Shown one piece after another: positions 1 to 9,321 of a DNA stretch of 64,000 bases. The notes beneath the pieces were generated by a model, which did not search any database, had not been told where the DNA came from, and saw nothing but the letters and a program-made list of their open reading frames with translations. A program made the translations under genes and the position numbers. This DNA comes from Idiomarina sp. X4 (GTDB taxonomy: Bacteria; Pseudomonadota; Gammaproteobacteria; Enterobacterales; Alteromonadaceae), in assembly GCF_002808045.1 (NCBI RefSeq), contig NZ_CP025000.1:558001-622000 (forward strand). The letters run 5' to 3'. Each line of letters starts with the position of its first letter. The first letter of the stretch is position 1.

Positions 1-300
1 GATGATTGGCATCATCTCTTCCAGATGATCGGTCAATAAACGGTAGAACAGGGTTTCGTTGTTGTCCTGAATAGCACGCAGATAAATGTGCTTATTAATA
101 GGCGTTTCAAAACTTTTGTACTGCATGTACGCACGCTCAGCTTGCTCTTCAATACTCTCGTAGCGAGGCGGCAATAGACCGGTCAGGTTAAACGCCGCGC
201 GCTCTTCCTTACTGAACGCACTGCCTTTGTTCAACAGCGGGGTTTCCAACAAATTCGGACCAGAATAGGGAATATAAAGCGGACGCTGCGTCTGCGGCAT
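1..300 (-). CDS. maeA: NAD-dependent malic enzyme, N-terminal part (runs off the left edge)
   Basis: The first 100 codons of a minus-strand gene whose ATG is at 300. The translation starts [20 protein letters not shown] and continues with [14 protein letters not shown], the segment [20 protein letters not shown], and [19 protein letters not shown]. This matches the N-terminal malic domain of the E. coli MaeA (SfcA) type nearly throughout. The enzyme oxidatively decarboxylates malate to pyruvate with NAD in the cytoplasm. The catalytic core and NAD-binding domain lie outside the window. A ribosome site just before the ATG (TTTCAGGAGTTTG on the minus strand) supports the start. Family assignment is secure; cofactor preference rests on similarity to MaeA. 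Confidence 0.92.
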   Translation of the reverse strand, partial: MPQTQRPLYIPYSGPNLLETPLLNKGSAFSKEERAAFNLTGLLPPRYESIEEQAERAYMQYKSFETPINKHIYLRAIQDNNETLFYRLLTDHLEEMMPII

Positions 301-341
301 AAGTACAAACTCCTGAAAGCCAAAGTAGTGCTTAGTTTAAC

Positions 342-365
342 GTAGCCTGACATTCATGTCAGGTA
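342..365 (+). repeat. Single REP-like hairpin (variant copy)
   Basis: GTAG followed by a hairpin with stem CCTGACAT/ATGTCAGG and a short loop. It is a lone variant of the GTAG hairpin family found at nine loci in this window. It lies upstream of maeA, 41 bases before its ATG. Confidence 0.7.
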
Positions 366-379
366 AGATATAGAGGAAA

Positions 380-539
380 CGGCTGTTAAGTCGCATGTTT
401 CGCTGGAGCGTTAAGGGCCTTTATGCCAGAGACGCTGCAAGTTCATCCATGAACGCTTGTCGAAGGCCATCCATGGCCTTCGACACTCTGGCATAAAACC
501 CTTCAACACTCGTAACGCTTACATGCGACTTAACAACCG
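380..539. repeat. 160-bp imperfect inverted repeat with nested hairpins
   Basis: The outer arms (380-398 and 521-539) match in 18 of 19 positions. Inside are further complementary segments: TTATGCCAGAG at 421-431 with CTCTGGCATAA at 486-496; a 6-bp hairpin at 441-454; and a perfect 13-bp hairpin (458-470 with 473-485) with a 2-base loop. It fills most of the gap between maeA and murI. There is no open reading frame of note. It may be a small non-autonomous mobile element or a structured RNA or terminator unit; the sequence alone does not decide. Confidence 0.75.
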
Positions 540-596
540 CTCATCGATCTCGGAACCTAAGAGCTGACTTAGCTCGCCGGATGAGTGCACCCGACA

Positions 597-696
597 GTTG
601 CAAAGGCTCTTGAAGAGGTGTGCAGCGCCGTGGATGGCGCTGCTCAAGCCCTACAGGGACGTACTCGCGGGCGTCCTCCGCAAGAGCCTTTGTAAC
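597..696. repeat. Second imperfect inverted repeat, about 100 bp
   Basis: Arms at 597-612 (GTTGCAAAGGCTCTTG) and 681-696 match in 15 of 16 positions, and weaker complementarity continues outward to about 582 and 712. Inside is a GC-rich hairpin (622-629 with 636-643, GCAGCGCC/GGCGCTGC) and a second small one near 657-676. The architecture resembles the element at 380-539 (long outer stem, two inner hairpins), but the sequence differs. It abuts the 3' end of murI and may act as its terminator. Confidence 0.65.
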
Positions 697-712
697 TTCA
701 GCACTCACTCAG

Positions 713-1459
713 CTACAGTTTCAGGCCCCAACGGGTGGCGGTGCGCTTAACGGCGTCGACGTTTTCGGTGGCTATGATGTGCAGTGGCGTGGTATCAAAC
801 TGGGCGCTTAAGTCCAGGTGTTGCTTTAGCCAGGCTAACATGGCTTCGCCGGAATGGATGGTTTTGGCGCCGTTGAAGTAGTCAGAAATACTCTCGGCAA
901 TCAGCGGGAAATGCGTACAACCCAACAGCACCACGTCCGGCTTGTCCAGTTTGCCGAAATAATGCTTAAAGGTTTCCTGCAGTATAGGTCCATCGTAAAG
1001 CTCTTCTTCAACAATAGGCACAAACAACGGCGTCGGCATAGCGTCTACCTGGCTATAACCCAATGCCTGTATCTGCTGTTGATAGGCACCGGAGTTAATC
1101 GTTGAGCGCGTCGCAATAACCAGCACCCGGGCACTGGTATCAATGCCCTGCAACTGTTGCAGAGCCATCACACCAGGTTCCAGCACGCCGTACACCGGCT
1201 TATTAGAGAACTTTTGCATTTGCTCTAATGCAGTCACACTCACGGTGTTACACGCCACCACCAGGCAGTCCACATCGGCGCCGTTAAAAAACTCGACGGC
1301 TTCCAGAGCGTAGCGAGTTACGGTGTTGCTGTCCTTGCTTCCATAGGGCACCCGGGCGGTGTCTCCGTAATACAGCAACTCGCTGAAACAACCGCTTTGC
1401 TGCAGTGAGCGCGCTACGGTTAAACCACCCACACCACTATCAAAAACTCCAACTTTCAT
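713..1459 (-). CDS. murI: Glutamate racemase
   Basis: A 248-residue cytoplasmic enzyme that interconverts L- and D-glutamate for peptidoglycan precursors. Visible family signatures are FDSGVGGLTV at residues 6-15, YYGDTARVPYG at 30-40, VVACNTVSV with catalytic Cys70, and LLGCTHFPL with catalytic Cys181 and His183. Both catalytic cysteines are present, so it should be active. At 248 residues it is slightly short for the family (about 260-285) but complete. The gene starts 5 bases after the copA stop codon, so it is probably the last gene of the DUF998 - copA - murI run. The inverted repeat at 597-696 lies just downstream. Confidence 0.95.
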   Translation of the reverse strand: MKVGVFDSGVGGLTVARSLQQSGCFSELLYYGDTARVPYGSKDSNTVTRYALEAVEFFNGADVDCLVVACNTVSVTALEQMQKFSNKPVYGVLEPGVMALQQLQGIDTSARVLVIATRSTINSGAYQQQIQALGYSQVDAMPTPLFVPIVEEELYDGPILQETFKHYFGKLDKPDVVLLGCTHFPLIAESISDYFNGAKTIHSGEAMLAWLKQHLDLSAQFDTTPLHIIATENVDAVKRTATRWGLKL

Positions 1460-1464
1460 GTTTA

Positions 1465-3714
1465 CTACTTCTCCAGGCTTACCGTTTTAAGACGCAGCGC
1501 GTTGGTTATAACAAAGACGCTAGACAGCGCCATCGCGCCCGCCGCCAGCATGGGGGACAGCAAAATGCCGAAAAACGGGTACAATACGCCCGCCGCAACA
1601 GGAATCAGTGCGGTATTATAAGCAAACGCCCAGAATAAATTCTGGTGAATATTACGCATGGTTGCTTCTGACAAAGCAAACGACTGCTGCACCACGGTCA
1701 AATTATCTGACATCAGTACCACATCGGCCGACTCAATGGCCACGTCGGTACCGGTTCCAATAGCAAAACCCACATCAGCAGAAGCCAATGCCGGCGCATC
1801 GTTAATACCGTCTCCGACAAATATCACCTGCCCCCACTCTTTTTTGAGGCGTTTTACAGCATCGACTTTGCCATCGGGTTTAACGTTAGCCACCACTTCA
1901 TCAATGCCCAGCTCTTTGGCAATGCGTTTTGCGGTGGACTCGGCGTCTCCTGTGACCATTGCCGTTTTCAGTCCGTCATCATGCAGGCGCTTAATCAGCT
2001 CTTTGGCGCTGGATTTAATCGGATCATCCTGAGTAAATACCGCGGCCAGCTTGCCATCCACCGCCACATATATTGGTGTGCGGCCATTTTCAGACCAGTT
2101 TTTCGCGTCATCGGGTTCGTTATCTAGCGAAATATTGTTGTCCTGCATCAGTTCGCTGGTACCAATATAAAGTGTTTTTCCATCGACTTTGCCGGTCGCC
2201 CCCAAACCTGAAATGGCTTCAAAACTGTCAGGTTCGCTGACTTTAACACCTTGCTCTTTGGCATAGCTGACCAGAGCTTCTGCAGTGGGGTGCTCTGACT
2301 TAGCTTCTACCGTAGCAGCCAACGTCAGGACGTCTTTTTCATCAAAGTCGCCAACTTTTATCCAGTCGGTAATGGTCGGTTTGCCTTCTGTCAGCGTACC
2401 GGTTTTATCAAAAATAACGCCTTTGGACTGCTGTAACGCCTGCAACGCACTGCCCTGACGGAACAGCACGCCCATTTCCGCACCACGGCCGGTCCCCACC
2501 ATAATCGACGTAGGCGTTGCCAGCCCCATGGCACACGGGCAGGCAATAATGAGTACGGCCACCGCGTTTACCAAGGCGAATGTGAGTGCTGACTCACTGG
2601 CCGCAAAGTACCACACAACAAAGGTAATTAGCGCCACTAACATGACCGCTGGCACAAACCATAACGTTATACGGTTGACGGTATCCTGAATGGGTAACTT
2701 ACTGCCCTGGGCTTGCTCGACCATACGGATGATCTGTGCCAGTACAGTTCCTTCACCGGTGGCTGTCACCTTAAAGCGCAGCGTGCCTTTTTCATTAAGC
2801 GTACCGCCAACCACCTTATCGCCTTTTTCTTTGTGTACCGGCTCAGGCTCACCGGTTATCATGGCTTCGTTCACGTAGCTGTCACCGGAAGACACTTCAC
2901 CGTCTAAGGCAATACGCTCGCCCGGGCGCACTTCAATTTCATCACCTTTGCTCAGCTCGTCAATATCGACTTCGGTCACCTCACCGTCACGCACTACCCG
3001 TGCAGTTTTGCTTTGCAGACTCATCAGTCGTTGAATGGCATCTGAGGTATGGCTTTTAGCTCGCGCTTCCATAAAGCGTCCCGCCAAAATCAAAGTGACA
3101 ATAACCGCCGAAGCTTCGAAGTAAACGTTCACTGACTCGCTGGGCAGCCAGGAGGGGACCACCGTTGCCACGACCGAATAGCCCCAGGCTGCCGTAGCAC
3201 CCAGAGCCACCAGCGAGTTCATATCCGGCGTTCCACGGAATAATGCTGGTACACCCAGTTTGTAAAAACGTATGCCCGGACCTGCCATAACCACAGTAGT
3301 GAGTACTAACTGTATCCACCAGCTGGTTTGTAAGCCGAGGGTGTTATGCACCCAATCGGAAAAAGCCGGCACCGTATGGTTGCCCATAGCTAATATAAAT
3401 ACCGGCAACGTCAGTAATGCCGCAAGCCAGAGTTGCTGCTTAAGCGACCGCATTTCGTTCGCTTGTTGCTCGCGTTGCTCACGCATTTGCTTGTCGCGGT
3501 CAACGACCTCATGAGCATCATAACCCGCGCCCTTCACAGCCTTAATCAAATCGTCAATAGCGACTGAGTCAGAATAGGTCACTTCCGCACTGTCCGACGC
3601 TAAGTTAACCGAGGCATCTTCAACACCTTCCAGACCATTCAAGGCTTTGTCGACACGCCCCGCGCAAGAAGCGCAACTCATCCCCTCTATACTTAAACGA
3701 ATTGATTTACTCAT
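1465..3714 (-). CDS. copA: Copper-exporting P1B-type ATPase
   Basis: A 749-residue inner-membrane ATPase that pumps Cu(I) out of the cytoplasm. One N-terminal heavy-metal domain carries GMSCASC (residues 11-17). Membrane helices follow from about residue 95. The actuator-domain TGEP is at 287-290 and the transmembrane metal site CPC at 392-394. The phosphorylation motif DKTGT is at 436-440, SEHP at 473-476, and GDGINDAP at 634-641. The C-terminal helices contain YN (699-700) and the MxxSS pattern (728-732), the Cu(I) signature of the P1B-1 subgroup. The start overlaps the end of the upstream DUF998 gene by 8 bases, indicating translational coupling. I saw no CueR-type regulator gene nearby. 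Confidence 0.95.
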   Translation of the reverse strand: MSKSIRLSIEGMSCASCAGRVDKALNGLEGVEDASVNLASDSAEVTYSDSVAIDDLIKAVKGAGYDAHEVVDRDKQMREQREQQANEMRSLKQQLWLAALLTLPVFILAMGNHTVPAFSDWVHNTLGLQTSWWIQLVLTTVVMAGPGIRFYKLGVPALFRGTPDMNSLVALGATAAWGYSVVATVVPSWLPSESVNVYFEASAVIVTLILAGRFMEARAKSHTSDAIQRLMSLQSKTARVVRDGEVTEVDIDELSKGDEIEVRPGERIALDGEVSSGDSYVNEAMITGEPEPVHKEKGDKVVGGTLNEKGTLRFKVTATGEGTVLAQIIRMVEQAQGSKLPIQDTVNRITLWFVPAVMLVALITFVVWYFAASESALTFALVNAVAVLIIACPCAMGLATPTSIMVGTGRGAEMGVLFRQGSALQALQQSKGVIFDKTGTLTEGKPTITDWIKVGDFDEKDVLTLAATVEAKSEHPTAEALVSYAKEQGVKVSEPDSFEAISGLGATGKVDGKTLYIGTSELMQDNNISLDNEPDDAKNWSENGRTPIYVAVDGKLAAVFTQDDPIKSSAKELIKRLHDDGLKTAMVTGDAESTAKRIAKELGIDEVVANVKPDGKVDAVKRLKKEWGQVIFVGDGINDAPALASADVGFAIGTGTDVAIESADVVLMSDNLTVVQQSFALSEATMRNIHQNLFWAFAYNTALIPVAAGVLYPFFGILLSPMLAAGAMALSSVFVITNALRLKTVSLEK

Positions 3715-4366
3715 GCTGCCCTCCTGCTATTTTGCCCCCGTTCGCCTCGCTATCTTTCAACCAAAGCAGTAACCAAAACACAAGCAAATGGCCTATCTCG
3801 ATATATCGCTGCACTGCACCACGAATTTCAGCCAACTCTGGCGACGTCATAAGCAAAAACCCTAAAGCGATAATGAACGCCAATAGAACAAAAGCCGCAC
3901 GCACTGGCCAAGTCGTTTTGGGTGTGAAGCTTAATAATAACGTGCCTAACGCAAAGCCAAAGTAACTGATAACCGCAATGCCATTGTGTATCGCCTGCGA
4001 GCTCGAGCCATCTACCGGGCAACCGGTGTCACATGGCGCCAGCGCACTGCCAATATACGCCAGCGGATAGAAAAACAGTAACAACCAGCCGAACTGACTG
4101 ACGCCTTTGACTCTTAGGTACGGTCGCGCCGTCAATAACAGACCTGCTGCTATCATGCCCAACGGAATAAAACCAACCCAGCCTAATGCTCCTGCCGCCT
4201 GCGTGCCGGTGGCATTAATTTCACTAATATACTGACTGACATGTGAAAAGTCCGGCTTAACCCAGCTGGCGACCAGTTGCAACCCCACCCAAAACAAGGT
4301 CAAAATAATAAGTTGCGGTAAAATTGGCGAACTGTGCTGTGCAGGTGTGTTATCGGCTGTCGGCAT
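3707..4366 (-). CDS. DUF998 family multi-spanning membrane protein
   Basis: A 219-residue integral membrane protein with about six hydrophobic helices. Two cysteines lie in the periplasmic-looking loop APCDTGCPVDG, a loop typical of DUF998 proteins. The start is backed by a strong ribosome site (GAGGAGGCGTC then ATG). It is the first gene of a run with copA and overlaps copA by 8 bases. No biochemical function is established for the family. The tight coupling suggests a part in copper handling or envelope homeostasis, which is inference only; the two loop cysteines could be ligands or a disulphide. Confidence 0.75.
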   Translation of the reverse strand: MPTADNTPAQHSSPILPQLIILTLFWVGLQLVASWVKPDFSHVSQYISEINATGTQAAGALGWVGFIPLGMIAAGLLLTARPYLRVKGVSQFGWLLLFFYPLAYIGSALAPCDTGCPVDGSSSQAIHNGIAVISYFGFALGTLLLSFTPKTTWPVRAAFVLLAFIIALGFLLMTSPELAEIRGAVQRYIEIGHLLVFWLLLWLKDSEANGGKIAGGQHE

Positions 4367-4435
4367 GACGCCTCCTCGGCTGTTTTTAAGTATGATACTC
4401 TTTCATCCCAGTGTACTCCAAGATGGGTGTCATTT

Positions 4436-5185
4436 GTGAATATTCAAGTGTTAGGTTGCAGTGGTGGATTGAGCGGCGACAACAAAAACGGCTCTACCTG
4501 CATTCAGTTGCGCTCCGATACAGTTATTGATGCCGGAACCGGTTTAAATCGATTAAGCCTTGCACAAATGCGGCAAATTCGTCATGTCTTTTTGACCCAT
4601 TCCCACATGGATCACATTGCTGCATTACCAACGTTTCTTAGTAATCAGTACGATAGTAAGCACTTACCCGTTACGGTTCATGCCCTACCACACACCCTGA
4701 CCAAACTGCGTGACAACATTTTTAACGGCGACATTTGGCCAGAGCTCAGCAGCATGACGGAAGGACCCAACGCTATTTTGCAGTTTGAAGAAATTCAACC
4801 GGGGCATTATGTCGAAATAGATAGCATGAGCATCCGCGCATTCGAGGTGGAGCACAGTGTGCCAACGGTCGGTTACAGCGTAAAAAGTGACGGGCAACAT
4901 TTTGTCTTCTGCGCCGATACCATCGCCGGCGACGTGTTAACTCAACAATTAAACGAGCTAGGTGACATTGATACCTTGATGTTGGAATGCGCCTTTCCAG
5001 ACGAGCTCATGGACGTCGCGCAGAAAACCAAACACATGACACCCAATTTATTGCAAGAAGCTTTAGCCAGTTTAAAGCAGCAGCCCGAAGAACTCTGGGT
5101 TACTCACCTAAAACCCAGCTACGAAACACAACTGCGAGATCTGCTAACAAAAACACCACCGCATAAAAATACGGTGGTGCTTTAA
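4436..5185 (+). CDS. MBL-fold hydrolase, class II cyclic-nucleotide phosphodiesterase-like
   Basis: About 249 residues when read from the GTG at 4436. That start puts NIQVLGCSGG, the first strand of the fold, at the N-terminus. The open frame reaches back to an ATG at 4334, but those 34 extra codons overlap the divergent DUF998 start and look non-coding. The metal motif THSHMDHIAAL (HxHxDH) is intact, and later come VEHSVPTVGY, FCADT and a C-terminal VTHLKP. The order and the VEHSVPTVGY segment resemble class II 3',5'-cyclic nucleotide phosphodiesterases. The true substrate cannot be read from sequence. It stands alone, with a REP pair immediately downstream. Confidence 0.75.
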   Translation: MNIQVLGCSGGLSGDNKNGSTCIQLRSDTVIDAGTGLNRLSLAQMRQIRHVFLTHSHMDHIAALPTFLSNQYDSKHLPVTVHALPHTLTKLRDNIFNGDIWPELSSMTEGPNAILQFEEIQPGHYVEIDSMSIRAFEVEHSVPTVGYSVKSDGQHFVFCADTIAGDVLTQQLNELGDIDTLMLECAFPDELMDVAQKTKHMTPNLLQEALASLKQQPEELWVTHLKPSYETQLRDLLTKTPPHKNTVVL

Positions 5186-5200
5186 TCTAATAACATCTGT

Positions 5201-5314
5201 GTAGCCTGACGTTATTACGTCAGGTGCTATGTCTAAAAAACATTAATACTGCTCAATTATTTCAGCGTTATTCAATGCGGAGAGATCGCACCTGATGCAA
5301 TAGCATCAGGCTAC
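5201..5314. repeat. REP pair (BIME-like), 114 bp
   Basis: A GTAG hairpin with stem CCTGACGT/ACGTCAGG (5201-5226) faces an inverted copy with stem CCTGATGC/GCATCAGG (5289-5314), so the unit begins GTAGCCTGA and ends TCAGGCTAC. It lies between the convergent MBL gene and the outer-membrane protein gene, and could stabilise or terminate both transcripts. Confidence 0.85.
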
Positions 5315-5340
5315 AGCCCTCTCAATGCCTACATCAACGC

Positions 5341-5865
5341 TTAGAAGCTGTATGTAACGCCCAAGTGAACTTCGTTGTCGATGCTGTTGAAGTTACCGCG
5401 GAAACCAGCGTCAGCTGAGAAACGGTCGGTAAATGCATAACGTAAGCGCGCGCTAACCGATGCAAAGCCGTCTAACCCCCAGTCGTAACCCGCATCAACA
5501 ATTGCAGTAGTCTGCTGACTTAGCTTAGTCATAGCGCCGATACCCGCATAAGCACTGGTGTCGTCGTAGTTGCCAAAGTCGTAATGGCTGACACCACCTT
5601 TTAAGAACGTATCGAACTGGCGATCAGCCCCCATATCCAGGAAATACTTAGCACCAGCGCGAAGTGAGTAGTCACCCATGTCAGTGAATTGCACTTCGCC
5701 CACCCAGTTTGGCGCGATAGTTTTTGAACCTTCTACATAAAAGTCTGAGTTGTAAAAGTCGTTAAAACCACCGCTAATATAGTCGACGCTGTCAGCATTA
5801 CTCGCTGCAGAGAAGAAAAGCGAACCACTTGCAATTAGCGCTGTTGATAATACGAACTTTTTCAT
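5341..5865 (-). CDS. Small outer-membrane beta-barrel protein
   Basis: 174 residues with a Sec signal peptide (MKKFVLSTALIASGSLFFSAASNA, cleaved near residue 24). The rest is made of alternating, aromatic- and Asp-rich strands and ends in a terminal Phe (GVTYSF), the BAM recognition pattern. The size suits an eight-stranded barrel. I cannot name a specific family; it could be a structural or adhesion-type porin-like protein. A strong ribosome site (AAGGAGGT) lies 6 bases upstream of the ATG, suggesting high expression. It is a single-gene transcript between two REP pairs. Confidence 0.75.
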   Translation of the reverse strand: MKKFVLSTALIASGSLFFSAASNADSVDYISGGFNDFYNSDFYVEGSKTIAPNWVGEVQFTDMGDYSLRAGAKYFLDMGADRQFDTFLKGGVSHYDFGNYDDTSAYAGIGAMTKLSQQTTAIVDAGYDWGLDGFASVSARLRYAFTDRFSADAGFRGNFNSIDNEVHLGVTYSF

Positions 5866-5891
5866 GACTTACCTCCTTGGTTACAATAATT

Positions 5892-5919
5892 CTATTATCG
5901 CACCTAAAAGGCTTTTCAA
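5892..5919 (-). promoter_or_regulatory. Predicted sigma-70 promoter of the outer-membrane protein gene
   Basis: On the minus strand TTGAAA (5914-5919) and TAATAG (5892-5897) are separated by 16 bases, about 27 bases upstream of the ATG at 5865. Both hexamers are near consensus. The short leader leaves room only for the ribosome site. Confidence 0.5.
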
Positions 5920-5961
5920 CAGGCTTCTCACTGTAAAAGTTCGGTAAAATCGGGAGGTTCG

Positions 5962-6024
5962 CACCTGATGCAATAGCATCAGGCTACAACATAGTGCAGT
6001 AGCCTGACGTTATTACGTCAGGTG
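5962..6024. repeat. REP pair, inverted order, 63 bp
   Basis: Here the minus-oriented copy (5962-5987, stem CCTGATGC/GCATCAGG) comes first and the plus-oriented copy (5999-6024, stem CCTGACGT/ACGTCAGG) second, only 11 bases apart. The order is therefore opposite to the 114-bp units. It lies 8 bases beyond the guaA stop codon and is the only terminator-like structure there. Confidence 0.85.
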
Positions 6025-6032
6025 AGATCGTG

Positions 6033-7610
6033 CTATTCCCACTCTATCGTTGCCGGAGGCTTACCAGAGATGTCGTAAGTCACACGGGAGATGCCGTTAA
6101 CTTCATTAATAATTCGGTTAGAGACTTTCTCCAATAGCTCGTAAGGCAGGTGTGCCCAACGTGCCGTCATGAAATCGATGGTCTCAACGGCACGAATAGC
6201 AATAACCCAGTCATACTTGCGCTGGTCCCCCATAACGCCGACTGAGCGCACCGGCAGGAACACGGCAAACGCCTGGCTGACTTTGTGATACCAGTCTGCA
6301 TTGTGCAGCTCTTCAATGAAGATAGCATCAGCACGGCGCAACAGGTCGCAGTATTCTTTCTTAATTTCACCCAGTACGCGCACACCTAAACCTGGCCCTG
6401 GGAACGGATGGCGATACAGCATGTTGTATGGCAGACCAAGCTCCAGACCAATCTTGCGCACTTCGTCTTTAAACAATTCACGCAATGGCTCAACCAACTT
6501 CAAGCGCATGTCTTCAGGCAAGCCACCCACGTTGTGGTGTGACTTAATGACGTGTGCCTTACCGGTTTTTGAGCCCGCAGATTCAATCACGTCAGGGTAA
6601 ATAGTCCCCTGCGCCAGCCAGTCGACTTCGGTCAGCTTACCCGCTTCTTCATCAAAAATTTCAATGAAGGTATTACCAATAATTTTGCGTTTTTTCTCTG
6701 GGTCATTTTCGCCTTTAAGCGCATCTAAAAAGCGATCTTCAGCGGCAATAGGAAGAATATTCAGGCCATAATGGTCACCAAACATTTCCATGACTTGCTC
6801 CGCTTCATTCAAACGCAGCAAACCATTGTCTACAAAAATACAGGTCAGCTGGTCGCCAATAGCACGGTGCAACAGCATTGCAGTTACCGACGAGTCAACA
6901 CCGCCTGACAAGCCAAGAATCACCTTGTCGGTACCCACTTGTTCACGAATACGCTCTATCGCATCGTCAATAATTTTCGCTGGCGTCCATTGCTTTTCAC
7001 AGCCGCAAATACCACTGACAAAGTGCTCCAGCATACGCATGCCCTGACGTGTATGCGTCACTTCCGGGTGAAACTGAACCCCGTAGAATTGACGCTCTTC
7101 ATCCGCCATTGCCGCATAAGGGCAGTAAGAGGTTTTCGCCACTGTATGGAAGCCTTCAGGAATGGCTTCAACTTTATCACCATGACTCATCCAAACGTCC
7201 AATAAAGGAGCGCCGAACTCAGACACTGCGTCTTCAATAGCTTCGAACAACGGGCTCTTATCCACCAACTCAATTTGCGCGTAACCAAACTCACGCTCTA
7301 ACGAGCATTGAACTGAACCGCCCAACTGGTGCGCCATGGTTTGCATGCCATAGCAGATACCAAATACGGGTACGCCCGCTTCAAATACATAGTCTGGCGC
7401 ACGCGGAGAGCCTTCTTCGGCGACGCTTTCCGGACCACCGGAAAGAATAATGCCCTTCGGATTAAAATCCCGAATATCGGCTTCGTCTACGTCCCACGCC
7501 CACAGCTCACAATAGACGCCAATTTCGCGAATACGGCGGGCTATCAGCTGTGTGTACTGCGAGCCAAAATCTAAAATCAATATTCGGTGATCATGGATAT
7601 CTCTAGTCAT
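6033..7610 (-). CDS. guaA: GMP synthase (glutamine-hydrolysing)
   Basis: 525 residues, the normal length. It converts XMP to GMP using glutamine and ATP. The N-terminal class I glutamine amidotransferase domain has GICYGMQ with nucleophile Cys86 and the His181/Glu183 partners in [10 protein letters not shown]. The ATP-pyrophosphatase domain has [10 protein letters not shown] (P-loop 235-240), and the C-terminal dimerisation domain ends [15 protein letters not shown]. It starts 11 bases downstream of guaB, forming the classical guaBA operon. Confidence 0.98.
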   Translation of the reverse strand: MTRDIHDHRILILDFGSQYTQLIARRIREIGVYCELWAWDVDEADIRDFNPKGIILSGGPESVAEEGSPRAPDYVFEAGVPVFGICYGMQTMAHQLGGSVQCSLEREFGYAQIELVDKSPLFEAIEDAVSEFGAPLLDVWMSHGDKVEAIPEGFHTVAKTSYCPYAAMADEERQFYGVQFHPEVTHTRQGMRMLEHFVSGICGCEKQWTPAKIIDDAIERIREQVGTDKVILGLSGGVDSSVTAMLLHRAIGDQLTCIFVDNGLLRLNEAEQVMEMFGDHYGLNILPIAAEDRFLDALKGENDPEKKRKIIGNTFIEIFDEEAGKLTEVDWLAQGTIYPDVIESAGSKTGKAHVIKSHHNVGGLPEDMRLKLVEPLRELFKDEVRKIGLELGLPYNMLYRHPFPGPGLGVRVLGEIKKEYCDLLRRADAIFIEELHNADWYHKVSQAFAVFLPVRSVGVMGDQRKYDWVIAIRAVETIDFMTARWAHLPYELLEKVSNRIINEVNGISRVTYDISGKPPATIEWE

Positions 7611-7621
7611 TCGTCATCCTG

Positions 7622-9091
7622 TTAAGAGCTGCGGTAGTTCGGTGCTTCTTTGGTAATATGCACGTCGTGTACGTGTGATTCGCCCATGCCTGCTGCCGTG
7701 ACTTTCACGAACTGAGGCTTAGTGCGCATGTCTTCAATAGTCGGGCAACCGGTTAAGCCCATTGCCGAGCGCAGGCCGCCCATTTGCTGATGAATAATGG
7801 CTGAAATTGGGCCTTTGTAAGCTATGCGGCCTTCAATACCTTCCGGTACCAACTTGTCTGCTTCATTACTTTTCTGGAAGTAACGATCAGATGAGCCGTT
7901 GCTCTGGTTCATTGCGCCTAAGCTACCCATGCCACGGTAAGATTTATAGTAGCGGCCCTGGTAAAGCTCGACTTCACCCGGTGACTCTTCAGTACCCGCC
8001 AGCATGCTGCCAACCATAACGCAGTGCGCCCCAGCCGCCAGTGCTTTCGCAATATCGCCAGAGAAGCGAATGCCACCATCGGCTATAATAGGAACGCCAG
8101 AGCCCTTTAATGCATCGACAGCATCGCTGATGGCACTGATTTGCGGCACACCACAACCCGTAACAATACGCGTTGTACAAATAGAGCCTGGACCAATGCC
8201 TACTTTCACGGCATCGACGCCGGCTTCAACTAGGGCTTTTGCTCCTGCTGCTGTCGCAACGTTGCCGGCAATAATTTGTAAGTCAGGGTAGTCTTTACGT
8301 GTTTGCTTAACTCGGTCTAACACCCCTTGTGAGTGACCATGCGAGGTATCAATCAGCAGGACATCTACACCCGCTTCCACCAGCAGTTTAATGCGTTCTT
8401 CGGTACCAGCACCGACACCAACCGCAGCACCCACGCGCAAAGAACCCTTTTCGTCTTTACAGGCGTTCGGTTTGTTTTCAGCTTTTTCAAAGTCTTTCAG
8501 AGTTATCATACCCTTCAGCTTGAAAGCGTCATCCACAACCAGAATCTTTTCAATGCGATGTTTGTGCATAAGCTGAAGAATTTCTTCACTTTGTGCTGTT
8601 TCATGCACAGTCACCAGACGATCTTTACCGGTCATGACATGGCGAATCTCTTTCGCATCATCGTCTTCAAAGCGCGTATCTCGGCCAGTCACAATACCGA
8701 CCAAGTCACCATTTTTCTCAACCACAGGAAAACCCTGAAAGCCATGTTCAGCAGTCAGTTCGTTAATTTCACCAATGGTTGTTGTCGGTTGAACAGTAAC
8801 AGGGTCTGTGACCATGCCACTTTCGTATTTTTTAACCTTACGGACGTGTGCTGCCTGCTGTTCCGGCGTCATGTTTTTGTGGATAAAACCAATACCACCT
8901 TCTTGCGCCAGCGCAATTGCCAATGCCGATTCGGTAACGGTATCCATGGCGGCTGAAACCATTGGGATATTCATAGAAATTCCACGCGTTAATTGCGTGC
9001 GTAAATCAGCGGTATGGGGGAGAACTTCGGAATGACCGGGAACGAGCAGAACGTCGTCAAAGGTCAAGGCTTCTTGGGCAATTCGCAGCAT
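7622..9091 (-). CDS. guaB: Inosine-5'-monophosphate dehydrogenase
   Basis: 489 residues from the ATG at 9091. It oxidises IMP to XMP with NAD, the first committed step of GMP synthesis. The protein starts [20 protein letters not shown], as in E. coli GuaB. Two CBS domains lie between about residues 90 and 205. The catalytic loop reads [17 protein letters not shown] and the flap region [10 protein letters not shown]. The open frame extends upstream to 9157, but those 22 codons fall in a promoter-like region and have no counterpart in the family. A GGAG ribosome site precedes 9091, so the shorter start is preferred. Confidence 0.97.
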   Translation of the reverse strand: MLRIAQEALTFDDVLLVPGHSEVLPHTADLRTQLTRGISMNIPMVSAAMDTVTESALAIALAQEGGIGFIHKNMTPEQQAAHVRKVKKYESGMVTDPVTVQPTTTIGEINELTAEHGFQGFPVVEKNGDLVGIVTGRDTRFEDDDAKEIRHVMTGKDRLVTVHETAQSEEILQLMHKHRIEKILVVDDAFKLKGMITLKDFEKAENKPNACKDEKGSLRVGAAVGVGAGTEERIKLLVEAGVDVLLIDTSHGHSQGVLDRVKQTRKDYPDLQIIAGNVATAAGAKALVEAGVDAVKVGIGPGSICTTRIVTGCGVPQISAISDAVDALKGSGVPIIADGGIRFSGDIAKALAAGAHCVMVGSMLAGTEESPGEVELYQGRYYKSYRGMGSLGAMNQSNGSSDRYFQKSNEADKLVPEGIEGRIAYKGPISAIIHQQMGGLRSAMGLTGCPTIEDMRTKPQFVKVTAAGMGESHVHDVHITKEAPNYRSS

Positions 9092-9128
9092 GTGCAACAC
9101 TCCGTGACTGGATTCATGTTGCGGGTGG

Positions 9129-9157
9129 ATTTTACCCGTTTTGCGCAATTGACGCAA
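9129..9157 (-). promoter_or_regulatory. Predicted guaBA promoter
   Basis: Minus strand TTGCGT (9152-9157) and TAAAAT (9129-9134) with a 17-base spacer, placing transcription start near 9122 and a leader of about 30 bases. The spacer contains GCGCAAAACGG, which only loosely resembles a PurR operator half. Purine repression is therefore possible but not shown. Confidence 0.5.
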
Positions 9158-9176
9158 GTAGAAATTAGCAGTTGTC

Positions 9177-9291
9177 GTAGCCTGATGCTATTGCATCAGG
9201 TGCGATCTCGCCGTGTATCAACCAACGTATGAACCATTACACCATGGCGGTGTTAATAAATACCTCACCTGACGTAATAACGTCAGGCTAC
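9177..9291. repeat. REP pair (BIME-like), 115 bp
   Basis: Plus copy 9177-9202 with stem CCTGATGC/GCATCAGG, minus copy 9266-9291 with stem CCTGACGT/ACGTCAGG. It has the same outward GTAG...CTAC layout as the unit at 5201, but the two stem types are swapped. It separates the lipoprotein gene at 9322 from guaB. Confidence 0.85.
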
Positions 9292-9321
9292 ATCTTTATC
9301 GCATTCATTAATTTTCCTGCG

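Noticed and set aside
4334..4435. Upstream extension of the MBL gene to an ATG at 4334
   Set aside because: It overlaps the start of the divergent DUF998 gene, and the family's first strand begins right after the GTG at 4436.
8333..8956. 207-codon open frame on the plus strand inside guaB
   Set aside because: It is antisense to well-conserved guaB codons, has no ribosome site and an unlikely composition, so it is a shadow frame.
9092..9157. 22-codon N-terminal extension of guaB
   Set aside because: It overlaps the predicted promoter, has no counterpart in GuaB proteins, and a ribosome site precedes the ATG at 9091.
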